DNA of 64,000 nt from Pseudomonas sp. GV071 (GCF_003050835.1 NZ_QAOJ01000004.1:124001-188000); one strand, 5' to 3'. Positions 1 to 10,260 are shown, numbered from the stretch's first letter. Notes: generated by a model not told the origin, from the letters alone. Numbers and translations: made by a program.

Positions 1-602
1 TGCTCGTACACCTCGTCACTGATCAGGTAGATATCCCGGCCGCGGATCAGCTCCGCCAGTTGGTCCAGCTCCCGGCGGGTGATCAACGCACCGCTGGGGT
101 TGTGCGGGCTGTTGAGGATGATCAGGCGGGTGCGTGGGCCGATGGCATCGCTCAGGCGTTGCCAGTCGATGGCAAAGTCCGGCTGGCTGAGCGGCACGTG
201 CACGCAGCGGCCACCAGCGAGGTCCACCGAAGGCTCGTAACTGTCGTAGCTGGGGTCGAAGACGATCACTTCATCACCGGCGCGGATCAGGGTCTGAATC
301 GCGCAGAAGATCGCCTGGGTGGCACCGGGGGTGATGGTGATTTCGCTGTCGGCGCTGACGGTGCGGCCGTAGCAGCTGGCGATTTTCGCCGCCACTTGCT
401 CACGCAATGCTGGCAGACCAGTCATTGGCGCGTATTGGTTATGGCCACTCTGCACATGACGCGAAACGGCATCGAGCAAGGCTTGCGGGCCATCGAAATC
501 GGGAAAGCCCTGGGAGAGGTTGAGCGCGCCCACCTCATTGGCCAACTGCGACATGCGAGTGAAGATGGTGGTGCCGATGTTGGGCAACTTGCTGGTGATC
601 AT
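1..602 (-). CDS. PLP-dependent class I/II aminotransferase, N-terminal part
   Basis: About 200 residues of a fold-type I aminotransferase are visible; the rest, including the PLP-binding lysine, lies beyond the left edge. The reading frame starts at ATG 602 (MITSKLPNIGTTIF) and shows LNLSQGFPDFDGP near the N terminus, a TPGATQAIFCAI segment, VFDPSYDSYEP, the NSPHNPSG motif and ISDEVYE, all typical of the kynurenine/methionine aminotransferase group (YbdL/MtnE-like). These enzymes transfer amino groups from aromatic or sulfur amino acids to 2-oxo acids in the cytosol. It lies downstream of der on the same strand, but a terminator and a REP pair separate them, so it is probably transcribed alone. 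The substrate cannot be told from the visible half. Confidence 0.9.
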   Translation of the reverse strand, partial: MITSKLPNIGTTIFTRMSQLANEVGALNLSQGFPDFDGPQALLDAVSRHVQSGHNQYAPMTGLPALREQVAAKIASCYGRTVSADSEITITPGATQAIFCAIQTLIRAGDEVIVFDPSYDSYEPSVDLAGGRCVHVPLSQPDFAIDWQRLSDAIGPRTRLIILNSPHNPSGALITRRELDQLAELIRGRDIYLISDEVYE

Positions 603-680
603 CACGCCTTCCTGTTCGACCGGTCATGGCACGGCTGCAGCCATAAGGACAGGCAGAATAACGGATCGACCGGGCATGAA

Positions 681-704
681 AAAGGGCACCCGGAGGTGCC
701 CTTT
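681..704 (-). terminator. Intrinsic terminator downstream of der
   Basis: A perfect 10-bp stem (AAAGGGCACC / GGTGCCCTTT) with a CGGA loop lies between der and the aminotransferase. Read on the minus strand the stem runs into five T. It would end the der transcript or shield the aminotransferase gene from it. Confidence 0.75.
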
Positions 705-758
705 GGCATATCGCTAGAACCTTTTCACCGCTCCGGTTAGAACTCGCCGTTTGCAGGA

Positions 759-820
759 ATCGAGGCTGAAGCCTCTCCCACAAATAACGTTGTCCAGGTG
801 GGAGAGGCTTCGGCCTCGAT
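759..820. repeat. REP-type inverted pair
   Basis: Two arms, 759-781 and 798-820, are near-perfect reverse complements (core GAGGCTGAAGCCTCTCCCAC) separated by 16 bases. The same GGCTTCAGCC-type core recurs at 36815-36844, 40861-40925, 57206-57284 and 59767-59848, always between genes. This is the pattern of Pseudomonas REP/BIME elements. Confidence 0.75.
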
Positions 821-897
821 GCTTTTGATCTACCGATCTCAGCAGCCCCACAACTCAAGATCGAGCCATGCCGACGCGCAGCCGATCGCTGCCGAAC

Positions 898-2370
898 TCA
901 CTTCTTGTCGCGGCGTTTCTTGTCTGCCTTCTTGTGGTGCGACATCAAGCGGCGCTTCTTGTTGACCTGGCGATCGGTCAGGGTGTTTTTCTTGCCTTCG
1001 TACGGGTTCTCGCCGCCTTTGAACTCGATGCGGATCGGCGTACCGACCAGCTTCAGCACGCGCCGGTAGGTGTTTTCCAGGTAGCGCACGTAGGATTTGG
1101 GCACCGCCTCCACCTGGTTACCGTGGATCACGATCAGCGGCGGGTTGGCGCCACCCAAGTGGGCGTAGCGCAGCTTGATGCGGCGGCTGCCGACCATGGG
1201 CGGGGCGTGCTCGCTAACGGCGTCTTCGAGAATCTGCGTCAGGCGGCTGGTCGGCCAGCGGGTAACGGCCGACTTGAAGGCGTTCTGCACCGACTGGTAC
1301 AGGTTGCCGACGCCGGTGCCGTGCAGCGCCGAGATGAAGTGGATGTCAGCGAAGTCGACGAAGAACAACCGGCGTTGCAGCTCGGTCTTCACGTAGTCAC
1401 GTTCGCTTGGCTCCATGCCGTCCCATTTGTTCAGGGCGATCACCAGGGCGCGCCCCGACTCCAGGGCAAAGCCCAGCAGGTTGAGGTCGTGGTCGACCAC
1501 CCCTTCGCGGGCGTCCATGACAAAGATCACCACGTTGGCGTCTTTGATCGCCTGCAGGGTTTTCACCACCGAGAACTTTTCCACTTCCTCGTGGATCTTG
1601 CCGCGTTTACGCACCCCGGCGGTGTCGATCAGGGTGTACTTCTCTTCGTTACGTTCGAAGGGAATGTAGATGCTGTCACGGGTGGTGCCGGGCTGGTCAT
1701 AAACGATTACCCGATCTTCACCGAGCATGCGGTTGACCAGGGTCGACTTGCCGACGTTAGGACGGCCGATGATGGCGATCTTGATCCCGTCTTTTTCACT
1801 CGGGCCGGGAATGCGCTTGGCTTCCTGACCTTCGGCGACGTCTTCCTCGACTTCGCCCTCTTCCGGTTCTTCGGCATCTTTCGGGAAACCGCCCAGGGCG
1901 ATTTCCATCATCTGCGCGATACCGCGACCGTGGGCGCCGGCAATCGGAATCGCATCGCCCATACCCAGCGGCGAGAACTCGGCGCGGGCCAGGTCCGGGT
2001 CAATGTTGTCGACCTTGTTGGCGACCACGTAGGAGGTCTTGTTGCGCTTTCTCAGGTGCTCGCCAATCATCTGGTCGGCGGCAGTGAAGCCGGCGCGCGA
2101 GTCCACCAGGAACAGCACCACGTCGGCTTCTTCGATGGCCAGCAGCGATTGCTCGGCCATCTTTTCGTCCATGCCGTGCTCGTCACCGGAGATACCACCG
2201 GTGTCGATCAGGATGTAGGTTCGCCCTTGCCACTTGGCCTCACCGTACTGGCGATCACGGGTCAGACCAGCCAGGTCGCCGACGATGGCGTCGCGACTTC
2301 TGGTCAGGCGGTTAAACAGGGTGGACTTGCCGACGTTAGGACGGCCCACCAGGGCGATTACGGGAACCAT
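898..2370 (-). CDS. der: Ribosome biogenesis GTPase Der (EngA)
   Basis: Der is a double-GTPase needed for maturation and stability of the 50S ribosomal subunit. Two Era-like G domains are visible: the first P-loop is GRPNVGKS at residues 9-16 followed by DTGG, the second is GRPNVGKS near residue 202 followed by [10 protein letters not shown] and NKWDGME. A C-terminal KH-like domain ends in a very basic tail ([11 protein letters not shown]). I chose the ATG at 2370 ([12 protein letters not shown]) because the family starts a few residues before the first P-loop; an in-frame upstream start would add 16 unmatched residues. Length 490 aa is normal. An acidic linker ([15 protein letters not shown]) joins the two G domains. 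It lies downstream of bamB in the same direction, with a hairpin in the spacer. Confidence 0.97.
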   Translation of the reverse strand: MVPVIALVGRPNVGKSTLFNRLTRSRDAIVGDLAGLTRDRQYGEAKWQGRTYILIDTGGISGDEHGMDEKMAEQSLLAIEEADVVLFLVDSRAGFTAADQMIGEHLRKRNKTSYVVANKVDNIDPDLARAEFSPLGMGDAIPIAGAHGRGIAQMMEIALGGFPKDAEEPEEGEVEEDVAEGQEAKRIPGPSEKDGIKIAIIGRPNVGKSTLVNRMLGEDRVIVYDQPGTTRDSIYIPFERNEEKYTLIDTAGVRKRGKIHEEVEKFSVVKTLQAIKDANVVIFVMDAREGVVDHDLNLLGFALESGRALVIALNKWDGMEPSERDYVKTELQRRLFFVDFADIHFISALHGTGVGNLYQSVQNAFKSAVTRWPTSRLTQILEDAVSEHAPPMVGSRRIKLRYAHLGGANPPLIVIHGNQVEAVPKSYVRYLENTYRRVLKLVGTPIRIEFKGGENPYEGKKNTLTDRQVNKKRRLMSHHKKADKKRRDKK

Positions 2371-2403
2371 ACGGCCCCTCCACTCAATTGCAGAAAATAC
2401 AAA

Positions 2404-2430
2404 GGCCGCTACCGTCAAACGGCAGCGGCC
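2404..2430 (-). terminator. Hairpin between bamB and der, possible terminator or attenuator
   Basis: On the minus strand GGCCGCTGCCGT pairs with ACGGTAGCGGCC (one mismatch) around a tiny loop, followed by a broken T-tract (TTTGTATTTT). It lies in the bamB-der spacer and could end most bamB transcripts or modulate read-through into der. Confidence 0.5.
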
Positions 2431-2501
2431 GAACTCATTGTTGCGCAGGCCTCACTGCCTGATGCCAGCCCCCTGCGGAGCCGGCCTCAGCGCGGTGGGG
2501 C

Positions 2502-3644
2502 CTACTTCTTGATGGTCAGCGCAACCAGCTCTCCGCTGTTACCGAAAGCATAGAGCCAATCGGCGACCACCAATGGCCGGGCACGCAGACCGTCGCTGTC
2601 GATGCGCGTGCGCCCGACGAAACGACCATCTACCTGGCTGACCAGGTGCAAGTAACCTTCGAAATCACCAAACGCCACGTAGCTGGAGAACACTTCCGGC
2701 GCCGACAGCTGACGGCGAGCCAGCGCATCGTTGCTCCACAGCGAGGAAGCAGAACGCTCATCGACGCTTTCTACGGTGCCGTTGGCCAGGCACAGGTAAA
2801 CGTTACCGATGCTTTCCGCCAGACCGACGTTACTGGAGGCTTCTTTCTGCCAGATGATGCGACCGTTGCTCGCGTCCAGACCGGCGACACGACCGTTGTA
2901 GGTCACGGCATACAGGGTGTTGCCCGAAAGCAGCAGACCACCGTCGATATCCACCACGCGATCCAGCTCGGAACGGCCTTGCGGCACAGCTACGCGCTGT
3001 TCCCAAACGGGCAGGCCACGTTGGGTGTCGAGGGCGATCACCTTGCCAGTGGACAGGCCGGCGTAGGCCAGACGGTCATTAACCAGCGGTGCACCCGTGC
3101 CACGCAGGGTCAGTACCGCCGGGGTGTTTTCGTAAATCCAGCGCTGCGAGCCGGTGCTGGCATCGAGGCCGATCACGCGGTCGTCCTGGGTTTGCACGAC
3201 AACCACATCACCGTTGGTGGCCGGGGCTGCCAGCACTTCGCTGGTGACCTTGGCGCGCCATTTCTCTTCGCCGGTAGCGCCGTCCAGGGCAACCACTTCG
3301 CCCTTCAGGGTGCCAACCAGAACCAGGCCGCTACCCGCGCCAACGGCACCGGAGACCGGCAGGTCGAGATCGGTTTCCCACAGCTTGTCGCCGGAGAAGC
3401 GGTTGATTGCCATGACTTCGCCGTTCACGTCGGCGGCAAAGATGCTGTCGCCATCAACAGCTGGTACCAGCATGTTGAAGGTGTCGCCCTGGCCGTCGCC
3501 GACCGAGCGGCTCCATTCTTTGTGCAGCTCGACTTCTTCGGTGAAGTCCGGCAGTTCAGCCGGTGGCAATTCTTTCTTGCTAGTGCTGCTGCAACCCGTG
3601 GCAAGAACGGCCAGGGCCAACAGTGCGGCATATTTCCAGCGCAT
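2502..3644 (-). CDS. bamB: Outer membrane assembly lipoprotein BamB
   Basis: BamB is the beta-propeller lipoprotein of the BAM complex that inserts outer-membrane beta-barrels. The protein starts MRWKYAALLALAVLATGC, a lipoprotein signal with lipid-attachment Cys18, then shows repeated PQQ-like propeller blades (for example VYAVTYNGRVAGLDASNGRIIWQ and similar GxVxALDxxTGxxxW units). The start at 3644 gives 380 aa and a normal signal peptide; an ATG four codons upstream at 3656 is also possible and would overlap the yfgM stop. It sits in the yfgM-bamB-der order typical of gammaproteobacteria, and YfgM also works in periplasmic protein traffic. Confidence 0.96.
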   Translation of the reverse strand: MRWKYAALLALAVLATGCSSTSKKELPPAELPDFTEEVELHKEWSRSVGDGQGDTFNMLVPAVDGDSIFAADVNGEVMAINRFSGDKLWETDLDLPVSGAVGAGSGLVLVGTLKGEVVALDGATGEEKWRAKVTSEVLAAPATNGDVVVVQTQDDRVIGLDASTGSQRWIYENTPAVLTLRGTGAPLVNDRLAYAGLSTGKVIALDTQRGLPVWEQRVAVPQGRSELDRVVDIDGGLLLSGNTLYAVTYNGRVAGLDASNGRIIWQKEASSNVGLAESIGNVYLCLANGTVESVDERSASSLWSNDALARRQLSAPEVFSSYVAFGDFEGYLHLVSQVDGRFVGRTRIDSDGLRARPLVVADWLYAFGNSGELVALTIKK

Positions 3645-3648
3645 CACT

Positions 3649-4290
3649 TCACGCATCCCCTTTGGCCAGATCGTCGAGCTTCATTTGCAAGCCACCCACT
3701 GCCGCTTCATCGGACAGGGCTGCCTTGGCCTTCTCGTAGGCACTGCGAGCATCGTCGGCACGGCCGACTTTCACCAGCAGATCCCCTTTCAGCTCTTCAC
3801 GGCTGGCAATGAACGCTTTTTCGGCGTCGCCATCCAGCAGCTTGAGACCTTCCTCGGCCTTGTTCTGAGCAGCCAGAACACGGGCCAGACGCTGACGCGC
3901 CAACTCGCCGACGGTGGCATCCACCGGCTTGGCGATCACGCTTTGCAGTTCGGCAACCGCATCGTCGAGTTTGCCATTGTCGACCGCAGTCTTGGCGGCA
4001 AACAGGCTGGCGTACTGAGCGTAGTAAGTGCCGGCGAATTCGCTTTTGAGCTTGTTGGACAGGTCCGCCACTTTGGCCACATCCGGTTTGCCGGACGGAT
4101 CAAAGGTGGTTTCCAGCAATTGCTGGTAGAGCACCGAGGCATTCTGCGCCTGGGTGGCCTGGTATTTGTGCCAGGTGTTCCAGCCCACTACTACGGCCAG
4201 GGCCAGTACGCCACCGGTCAACAGCGGTTTGCCGTTGCGGTTCCACCAGTCCTTGATGTCCGCCAGTTGTTCGTCTTCGGTACTCGACAC
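3649..4290 (-). CDS. yfgM: YfgM family TPR-like inner-membrane chaperone
   Basis: YfgM is a single-pass inner-membrane protein with a periplasmic TPR-like domain; in E. coli it associates with SecYEG and PpiD and helps envelope protein traffic. The chosen start is GTG 4290 (VSSTEDEQLADIKDWW), preceded by AAGGAG at good spacing; longer in-frame starts overlap hisS and match nothing. A hydrophobic segment covers residues about 22-38 (KPLLTGGVLALAVVVGW), followed by helical repeats (VLYQQLLETTFD, ELARQRLARVLAAQ). Length is 213 aa. It overlaps the bamB start region and follows hisS closely, so all three are likely co-transcribed. Confidence 0.94.
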   Translation of the reverse strand: MSSTEDEQLADIKDWWNRNGKPLLTGGVLALAVVVGWNTWHKYQATQAQNASVLYQQLLETTFDPSGKPDVAKVADLSNKLKSEFAGTYYAQYASLFAAKTAVDNGKLDDAVAELQSVIAKPVDATVGELARQRLARVLAAQNKAEEGLKLLDGDAEKAFIASREELKGDLLVKVGRADDARSAYEKAKAALSDEAAVGGLQMKLDDLAKGDA

Positions 4291-4331
4291 GCCAATGCTC
4301 CTTAAACTCGCTGAATGCTCGAACCTGTTGA

Positions 4332-5621
4332 TTAGTTCTGTTTTAAACAGGCTTCCAGGTGCTCGGCCAGAGCATCCCAGGCAATAGTTTCTTGTTCGCC
4401 CTGACCACGGAGCGGTTTGCAACCTACCACTTGCTGAGCCAGTTCGTCTTCGCCCAGTACCACAGCGAACAGCGCACCGCTCTTGTCGGCTTTCTTCAGC
4501 TGGCTCTTGAAGCTGCCAGCTCCGGCGTTGACCACCAGGCGCACGCCCGGCAACTGGTCACGCAGACGTTCAGCCAGTTGCAGCCCGGCGAGTTCGGCAG
4601 CATCGCCAAACGCACAGAGGTACACATCCACCTGACGAGCAATTTCTTCCGGGACCTTTTCCAGGGTTTCCAGGAGCAGGATCAGACGTTCGATGCCCAT
4701 AGCAAAACCGACGCCGGCCGTGGGCTTGCCGCCCATCTGCTCGACCAGACCATCGTAACGGCCGCCGGCACATACAGTGCCCTGGGCGCCGAGCTTGTCG
4801 GTGACCCATTCGAAAACGGTCTTGCTGTAGTAATCCAGACCACGCACCAGTTTGGTGTTCAGCACGTACGGAATGCCGGCGGCGTCCAGACGCGCCTTGA
4901 GCCCTTCGAAGTGCAGGCGGGAGGCGTCGTCGAGGTAGTCGGCGAGCTTCGGCGCATCGGTGAGCAGGGCCTGGGTTTCCGGCACTTTGCTGTCGAGCAC
5001 GCGCAGCGGGTTGCTGAGCAGACGGCGCTTGCTGTCTTCGTCGAGCTGGTCGGCACGTGCCGACAGATAGGCCACCAGGGCTTCGCGGTAAGTAGCACGC
5101 GCCTCGCTGGTGCCCAGGCTGTTGAGTTCGAGCTTTACCGCGTCGCGGATGCCTAACAGGCCCCACAGACGCCAGGTGAGCACGATCAGCTCGGCATCGA
5201 TGTCCGGACCGTCGAGGTTGAACACTTCCACGCCAATCTGGTGGAACTGGCGATAACGGCCTTTCTGCGGACGCTCGTGGCGGAACATCGGGCCGATGTA
5301 CCAGAGTTTCTGCACCTGACCGCCACCGGAAATACCATGCTCCAGCACCGCGCGTACGCAGCTGGCAGTGCCTTCAGGGCGCAGGGTCAGGGAGTCGCCG
5401 TTGCGGTCGTCGAAGGTGTACATCTCTTTTTCGACGATATCGGTTACTTCGCCGATCGAGCGTTTGAACAGCTCGGTGGCTTCAACGATGGGCATGCGGA
5501 TCTGCCGATAGCCATAGCCATCAAGCAGGCGCGCCACGCTGTTTTCAAAATAACGCCAGAGCGGGGTTTGCTCCGGCAGGATGTCGTTCATGCCACGGAT
5601 GGCTTGCAGGGACTTACTCAC
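4332..5621 (-). CDS. hisS: Histidyl-tRNA synthetase
   Basis: HisRS charges tRNA-His with histidine. The 429-aa protein begins [18 protein letters not shown] and shows the class II motif 2 region ([17 protein letters not shown]), the HisRS-specific [15 protein letters not shown], motif 3 GFAMGIERL, and a C-terminal anticodon-binding domain ([24 protein letters not shown] segment). It lies between ispG and yfgM on the minus strand with 41- and 21-base spacers, in the usual gammaproteobacterial order. Nothing abnormal is seen. Confidence 0.98.
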   Translation of the reverse strand: MSKSLQAIRGMNDILPEQTPLWRYFENSVARLLDGYGYRQIRMPIVEATELFKRSIGEVTDIVEKEMYTFDDRNGDSLTLRPEGTASCVRAVLEHGISGGGQVQKLWYIGPMFRHERPQKGRYRQFHQIGVEVFNLDGPDIDAELIVLTWRLWGLLGIRDAVKLELNSLGTSEARATYREALVAYLSARADQLDEDSKRRLLSNPLRVLDSKVPETQALLTDAPKLADYLDDASRLHFEGLKARLDAAGIPYVLNTKLVRGLDYYSKTVFEWVTDKLGAQGTVCAGGRYDGLVEQMGGKPTAGVGFAMGIERLILLLETLEKVPEEIARQVDVYLCAFGDAAELAGLQLAERLRDQLPGVRLVVNAGAGSFKSQLKKADKSGALFAVVLGEDELAQQVVGCKPLRGQGEQETIAWDALAEHLEACLKQN

Positions 5622-5642
5622 ACAGAATCCTTAGAGTTCTTA

Positions 5643-6755
5643 TCAGCCACGGGCGATCAGCGCTGCGTCGGCTTCGACCTTTTCGGCCGCTTTCTGCCGG
5701 ATCAGCTGTTCGAGCTGGTCCACCAGATTGTCATTGGTCAGTTTGGTAGCGGGCTTGCCATCGATGTACACCAGATTGTTTGGCGTACCACCGGTCAAAC
5801 CGATATGGGCTTCTTTGGCTTCACCGGGGCCGTTGACGATACAGCCGATTACGGCCACGTCCAGCGGAACCAGCAAGTCTTCCAGGCGCCCTTCCAGTTC
5901 GTTCATGGTTTTCACCACGTCGAAGTTCTGTCGCGAGCAGCTCGGGCAGGCAATGAAGTTGATGCCACGCGAGCGCAAGCGCAGGGATTTGAGGATGTCG
6001 TAGCCGACTTTGACCTCTTCCACCGGGTCTGCCGCCAGGGAGATGCGGATGGTATCGCCAATTCCGTCGGCAAGCAGCATGCCCAGGCCCACAGCGGATT
6101 TCACCGTACCGGAACGCAGGCCACCGGCTTCGGTGATACCCAGGTGCAACGGTTGCTCGATCTGCTTGGCCAACAGGCGGTAGGCGGCGACAGCCATGAA
6201 CACGTCGGAGGCTTTCACGCTGACTTTGAAGTCGGGGAAGTTCAGCCGGTCGAGGTGCTCGACATGGCGCAGCGCCGATTCCACCAAGGCTTCCGGAGTC
6301 GGTTCGCCGTACTTTTTCTGCAGGTCTTTTTCCAGCGAACCGGCGTTGACGCCGATGCGGATCGGAATGCCGCGGTCACGGGCAGCTTCAACCACGGCTT
6401 TGACCCGGTCTTCGCGACCGATGTTGCCCGGGTTGATGCGCAGGCAGTCGACGCCCAGCTCAGCTACGCGCAGGGCAATTTTGTAATCGAAATGGATGTC
6501 GGCAACCAGCGGCACGTTGACCTGCTGCTTGATCTTGCCGAAGGCTTCGGCGGCGTCCATGTCCGGCACCGAAACGCGCACGATATCGGCGCCGGCTTCT
6601 TCCAGGCGAAGGATCTGCGCCACGGTGGCAGCGACATCGCAGGTGTCGCTGTTGGTCATGCTCTGCACTGCAATCGGCGCATCACCACCGACAGGTACGG
6701 ACCCGACCCAGATCTTGCGCGAGACGCGACGGATGATTGGCGATTCGGCGTGCAT
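5643..6755 (-). CDS. ispG: 4-hydroxy-3-methylbut-2-enyl diphosphate synthase (flavodoxin)
   Basis: IspG (GcpE) converts methylerythritol cyclodiphosphate to HMBPP in the MEP isoprenoid pathway using a [4Fe-4S] cluster. The 370-aa protein has the N-terminal TIM-barrel ([18 protein letters not shown]) and the C-terminal cluster domain with Cys270, Cys273 (ACPSCSRQ) and Cys305 (GCIVNGPGE), with Glu312 as the fourth cluster ligand expected for the family. It is two bases downstream of rodZ, suggesting translational coupling. Its need for Fe-S clusters fits with the isc operon a few kilobases upstream. Confidence 0.98.
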   Translation of the reverse strand: MHAESPIIRRVSRKIWVGSVPVGGDAPIAVQSMTNSDTCDVAATVAQILRLEEAGADIVRVSVPDMDAAEAFGKIKQQVNVPLVADIHFDYKIALRVAELGVDCLRINPGNIGREDRVKAVVEAARDRGIPIRIGVNAGSLEKDLQKKYGEPTPEALVESALRHVEHLDRLNFPDFKVSVKASDVFMAVAAYRLLAKQIEQPLHLGITEAGGLRSGTVKSAVGLGMLLADGIGDTIRISLAADPVEEVKVGYDILKSLRLRSRGINFIACPSCSRQNFDVVKTMNELEGRLEDLLVPLDVAVIGCIVNGPGEAKEAHIGLTGGTPNNLVYIDGKPATKLTNDNLVDQLEQLIRQKAAEKVEADAALIARG

Positions 6756-6757
6756 GG

Positions 6758-7777
6758 TTATTGTCCCAACTTGATACGGGCGGTTTCACCACTGGTGAAC
6801 GTGGCCACATCGACCGGCTGACCGTTGTAGCGCACCTGGGCGCCACGGGCGTAACCCAAGCGCAGCTCGAGCGGCGCCTTGCCAGAAACTTCGAGTTTTT
6901 CACCGGCACGTTTCAGGCCGCTGACGACCACTTTGCCGTTGCCATCGGTGAGTTGGATCCAGCAGTTAGCGGAAAAATCCATCGCCACCACGCCCTCGCC
7001 TGCAGCGGCCACCACCGGCGCTGCCGGAGCGGCAGGTGCTGCTGGTGCTGGTGCTGGAGCGGCAACCGTTGCGCTTGGCGCCGCGACAACAGGAGCTGGC
7101 GCGGTGGGCGCTACCGCTGCTGGAGCGCTGGCAACAGGGGCAGTTGGTGCGGCGGCGGGTGTTTCGGGAGCGGCAGCCGGGTGTTCCGGTTGCGCCGCCA
7201 ATTCCGGCGACACTTCGGCCGGGGTACCTTCTTGCAGGCCTTCGGCGTCTGCCACGGCCTGGTCTTCGGGCTCATCCAGCGGGTGGATTTCGGTGGTGCC
7301 ATCGGCACCGTCCACTTCGACATGGCCCAGGCTGATGCCGGCGGTTTCGCCGCCGCGGCTGGCCGACTGATCTTGCCACCAGAAAAACCCACCACCGGCC
7401 AAGGCCAGCAGCAACAGGAAGCACACCAGACGCAGCAAGTTCTGCGACAGACGCATCGGCTCTTCGATTCGGCCCAGCTCATGCACGGCGCTGCCGGAGG
7501 CATTGGTGCCGGTGTACTGGTCGAACTCCTGGACGATCAGGGTCTGGTCCATGCCCAGCAGTTTGGCGTAGGCACGTACATAACCACGGGCAAAGGTATG
7601 CCCGGGCAGCAGGTCGAATTGCCCAGCTTCCAGTTGAGTCAGGCGCTGACTGGTCAGGTTGAGCTGGCCGGCGACATCAGCCAGCGACCAGTTCTTGTTC
7701 TCGCGGGCCTTACGCAGTGTCTCGCCTGGGTTGCTGCGAGAAACAGCTAGAGCTTCGGGATGCACCGCTTTCATCAT
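6758..7777 (-). CDS. rodZ: Cytoskeletal/cell-shape protein RodZ
   Basis: RodZ links MreB filaments to the peptidoglycan-synthesis machinery. The 339-aa protein has an N-terminal Cro/CI-type helix-turn-helix (residues about 18-85: [33 protein letters not shown]), one transmembrane helix at about 114-133, a long Pro/Ala-rich periplasmic linker made almost entirely of A, P, V and T, and a C-terminal beta-domain ([26 protein letters not shown]). The start ATG at 7777 overlaps the pilF stop by four bases (ATGA); the next codon is also ATG. The low-complexity linker is expected to vary between strains. Confidence 0.95.
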   Translation of the reverse strand: MMKAVHPEALAVSRSNPGETLRKARENKNWSLADVAGQLNLTSQRLTQLEAGQFDLLPGHTFARGYVRAYAKLLGMDQTLIVQEFDQYTGTNASGSAVHELGRIEEPMRLSQNLLRLVCFLLLLALAGGGFFWWQDQSASRGGETAGISLGHVEVDGADGTTEIHPLDEPEDQAVADAEGLQEGTPAEVSPELAAQPEHPAAAPETPAAAPTAPVASAPAAVAPTAPAPVVAAPSATVAAPAPAPAAPAAPAAPVVAAAGEGVVAMDFSANCWIQLTDGNGKVVVSGLKRAGEKLEVSGKAPLELRLGYARGAQVRYNGQPVDVATFTSGETARIKLGQ

Positions 7778-8529
7778 TGCTCCGACATGTATTGCTTGTA
7801 TTCCGGCGTGCCGGGATAAAGACGTTTGAGCTGCAGACCGAGGGTTGCCGCTTTGTCCCGGTCATCAAAGATTTTCGCCAGACGCGCGCCCAGCAACAGG
7901 CTTTCAGCGTTCTGCTCGGTGAGTTTGCTGAAGGCGTCGTAATACTTGCGCGCGGGCACGTACTCCTTGTCTTCATAGGCCATTTTGGCCAGCTCCAGTT
8001 GCGGACGGGCCTGACGCTTGTTGAGACGGATCGAACGCTCGAAGTACTGCTTGGCTTCGGCGCGATCATTGAGTTTCAGCGACACCAGACCGAGGTTCTG
8101 GAATACCCGCGAACGCTCGGGATACATGTTGTCTTTGACCGCTTGCAGGTAGCGCTCTTTGGCTTCGGCGTAACGACCCTGTTCATACAGAAAGGCGCCG
8201 TAGTTGTTCAGGAAGCGCGAATCGGGGCGGCTGGAAATGGCCTTGCGAAAATGTTCGTCGGCCAGTTCAGGCTCCATTTCGTTCTGGAACAGAATCGCCA
8301 GTGCGCCGTTGGCGTCGGCGTTGCCAGGGTCGAGCTCAAGGGCCTTTTTCAACGGCACCTTGGCTTGTTCGGTATTGCCCTGGTTGAGGTAGCCGATACC
8401 CAGCTGAATGTACGCATCACGCGCTTCATCACGCCCTTTGTCGGTTTTCATCGGATCGACATGACCCGTTGAGACACAGCCAAACAGTAAGCCAGTGAAC
8501 AGAAGCAGCAGCGCAGTGCGCAATGTCAT
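7774..8529 (-). CDS. pilF: Type IV pilus biogenesis/stability lipoprotein PilF (PilW)
   Basis: PilF is the outer-membrane lipoprotein pilotin that localises and assembles the PilQ secretin. It begins MTLRTALLLLFTGLLFGC, a lipoprotein signal with Cys18, followed by TPR repeats (AYIQLGIGYLNQGNTEQAK, NYGAFLYEQGRYAEAKERY, FQNLGLVSLKLNDRAEAKQY, LELAKMAYEDKEYVPARKYY). Length 251 aa is normal. It follows rlmN by 12 bases and overlaps rodZ by four, so rlmN-pilF-rodZ-ispG look like one unit. Confidence 0.96.
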   Translation of the reverse strand: MTLRTALLLLFTGLLFGCVSTGHVDPMKTDKGRDEARDAYIQLGIGYLNQGNTEQAKVPLKKALELDPGNADANGALAILFQNEMEPELADEHFRKAISSRPDSRFLNNYGAFLYEQGRYAEAKERYLQAVKDNMYPERSRVFQNLGLVSLKLNDRAEAKQYFERSIRLNKRQARPQLELAKMAYEDKEYVPARKYYDAFSKLTEQNAESLLLGARLAKIFDDRDKAATLGLQLKRLYPGTPEYKQYMSEQ

Positions 8530-8541
8530 AGGTGTCCTACC

Positions 8542-9690
8542 TTAGGTTCGGTTTGCAGCGGTATGTGGAGCGTCAGCCTCGTTGCTCAGTTGGCGCACCG
8601 CGATGTAGCGCTCGCTACGGCGGGTACGATCCATGACCTGGCCAACCAGTTGCCCGCAGGCGGCATCAATGTCTTCGCCGCGCGTGGTGCGCACGGTGAC
8701 GTTGTGCCCTGCTTTATACAGCAGGTCCTGGAAGCGACGAATACTGTTGTTGCTCGGCCGCTCGTAACCGGAATGGGGGAAAGGATTGAACGGAATCAAG
8801 TTGATCTTGCAAGGAATGTCCTTGAGCAACTCGATCATCTCCTCCGCGTGCTCGGTGCGGTCGTTGACGTCTTTGAGCAAGGTGTACTCGATGGTCAACA
8901 CGCGTTTCTCGCCGAGGCGCGCCACATAACGCTTGCAGGCAGCCAACAACACCGCCAGAGGATACTTCTTATTGATCGGCACAAGCGTGTTGCGCAGCGC
9001 ATCGTTGGGTGCGTGCAGCGACAGGGCCAGGGACACGTCGATGACTTCACCAAGCTTGTCGATCATCGGCACCACGCCGGAGGTGGACAGGGTCACCTTG
9101 CGCTTGGAGATGCCGTAGCCGAGGTCGTCCATCATCAGTTTCATGGCGGCGACCACATTGTCGAAGTTCAACAGCGGCTCGCCCATGCCCATCATCACCA
9201 CGTTGGTGATGGCGCGATCGATTTTCGCCGGCACACTGCCGAACGACTTATTGGCGATCCACACCTGGCCGATGATCTCGGCCGCCGTCAGATCGCTATT
9301 GAAACCTTGTTTGCCGGTGGAGCAGAAACTGCAGTCCAGCGCACAACCCGCCTGCGACGAAACGCAGAGGGTGCCGCGACTGCCCTGAGGAATGTACACG
9401 GTCTCGACACAGCTGCCGGACGCGACGCGCACTACCCATTTGCGGGTTCCGTCGGTGGAGATGTCTTCACTCACCACCTCCGGCCCACGAATGTAGGCAC
9501 GGGCCTCGAGCTTTTCGCGCAAGACCTTGCCGACATTGGTCATGGCGGCGAAATCATCGACGCCAAAGTGGTGAATCCACTTCATCACCTGACCGGCACG
9601 GAAACGCTTCTCCCCGATAGAGTCGAAGAATTCTTCCATCTCAGGCTGAGTCAGACCCAGGAGATTGATTTTGCCGGTAGCTTCAGTCAT
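8542..9690 (-). CDS. rlmN: Dual-specificity 23S rRNA/tRNA adenine-C2 methyltransferase RlmN
   Basis: RlmN is a radical-SAM enzyme that methylates A2503 of 23S rRNA and A37 of some tRNAs. The radical-SAM cysteines are visible at 116, 120 and 123 (CALDCSFC), with the later [13 protein letters not shown] segment that carries the conserved C-terminal cysteine. Length is 382 aa from ATG 9690. It is 25 bases downstream of ndk. As a [4Fe-4S] enzyme it depends on the nearby ISC system. Confidence 0.97.
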   Translation of the reverse strand: MTEATGKINLLGLTQPEMEEFFDSIGEKRFRAGQVMKWIHHFGVDDFAAMTNVGKVLREKLEARAYIRGPEVVSEDISTDGTRKWVVRVASGSCVETVYIPQGSRGTLCVSSQAGCALDCSFCSTGKQGFNSDLTAAEIIGQVWIANKSFGSVPAKIDRAITNVVMMGMGEPLLNFDNVVAAMKLMMDDLGYGISKRKVTLSTSGVVPMIDKLGEVIDVSLALSLHAPNDALRNTLVPINKKYPLAVLLAACKRYVARLGEKRVLTIEYTLLKDVNDRTEHAEEMIELLKDIPCKINLIPFNPFPHSGYERPSNNSIRRFQDLLYKAGHNVTVRTTRGEDIDAACGQLVGQVMDRTRRSERYIAVRQLSNEADAPHTAANRT

Positions 9691-9715
9691 GTCTTCACCC
9701 TCGCCCGTTCGCTAA

Positions 9716-10147
9716 TTAGCGAGTACGTGCAGTTACTTCGGTAGCAGCGAAGAAGTACGAGATTTCGCGAGCAGCAGCAGCTTCGGAGTCCGAACCGTGA
9801 ACGGCGTTGGCGTCGATCGAGTCGGCGAAGTCAGCACGGATGGTGCCAGCAGCAGCTTCTTTAGGGTTGGTAGCGCCCATCAGTTCGCGGTTTTTGGCAA
9901 TGGCGTCTTCGCCTTCCAGAACCTGAACAACAACCGGGCCGGAGATCATGAAAGCAACCAGTTCACCGAAGAAGCCACGGGCGCTGTGCTCAGCGTAGAA
10001 GCCTTCAGCTTCGGCTTTGGACAGTTGCTTCATTTTCGAAGCGACGACGCGCAGGCCGGCTTTTTCGAAACGGGTAACGATCTCGCCGATTACGTTTTTA
10101 GCAACGGCGTCGGGCTTGATGATGGAGAAAGTGCGTTGAACAGCCAT
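9716..10147 (-). CDS. ndk: Nucleoside diphosphate kinase
   Basis: Ndk equalises NTP/NDP pools by phosphate transfer through a catalytic histidine. The 143-aa protein begins [18 protein letters not shown] and contains the signature NAVHGSDS with the catalytic His117. Full length and unremarkable. It begins 114 bases downstream of iscX; a hairpin carrying a TATAAT in its loop lies in that gap, so ndk may have its own promoter. Confidence 0.98.
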   Translation of the reverse strand: MAVQRTFSIIKPDAVAKNVIGEIVTRFEKAGLRVVASKMKQLSKAEAEGFYAEHSARGFFGELVAFMISGPVVVQVLEGEDAIAKNRELMGATNPKEAAAGTIRADFADSIDANAVHGSDSEAAAAREISYFFAATEVTARTR

Positions 10148-10184
10148 GTGAAGCTCCAGAAACTAAGAGTTAAGCCAAAAATTA

Positions 10185-10207
10185 AACCCGCGAATTATAC
10201 GCGGGTT
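10185..10207 (-). promoter_or_regulatory. Hairpin with embedded TATAAT between iscX and ndk
   Basis: AACCCGCG (10185-10192) and CGCGGGTT (10200-10207) form a perfect 8-bp stem. Its 7-base loop reads TATAATT on the minus strand, a consensus -10 box 40-odd bases upstream of the ndk ATG. The T-rich stretch after the stem (TTTAATTTTT) would also suit a terminator for the isc operon. No good -35 box is visible at 17 bases, so the promoter reading is tentative. Confidence 0.45.
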
Positions 10208-10260
10208 CCGGGTAAATGCGTAGGGCTCGCGCCCAGCCGTGGTGCGCACGGCGATGGTAT

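Noticed and set aside
868..2553. 561-codon plus-strand frame over der
   Set aside because: Antisense shadow of der, whose G-domain motifs are clear on the minus strand.
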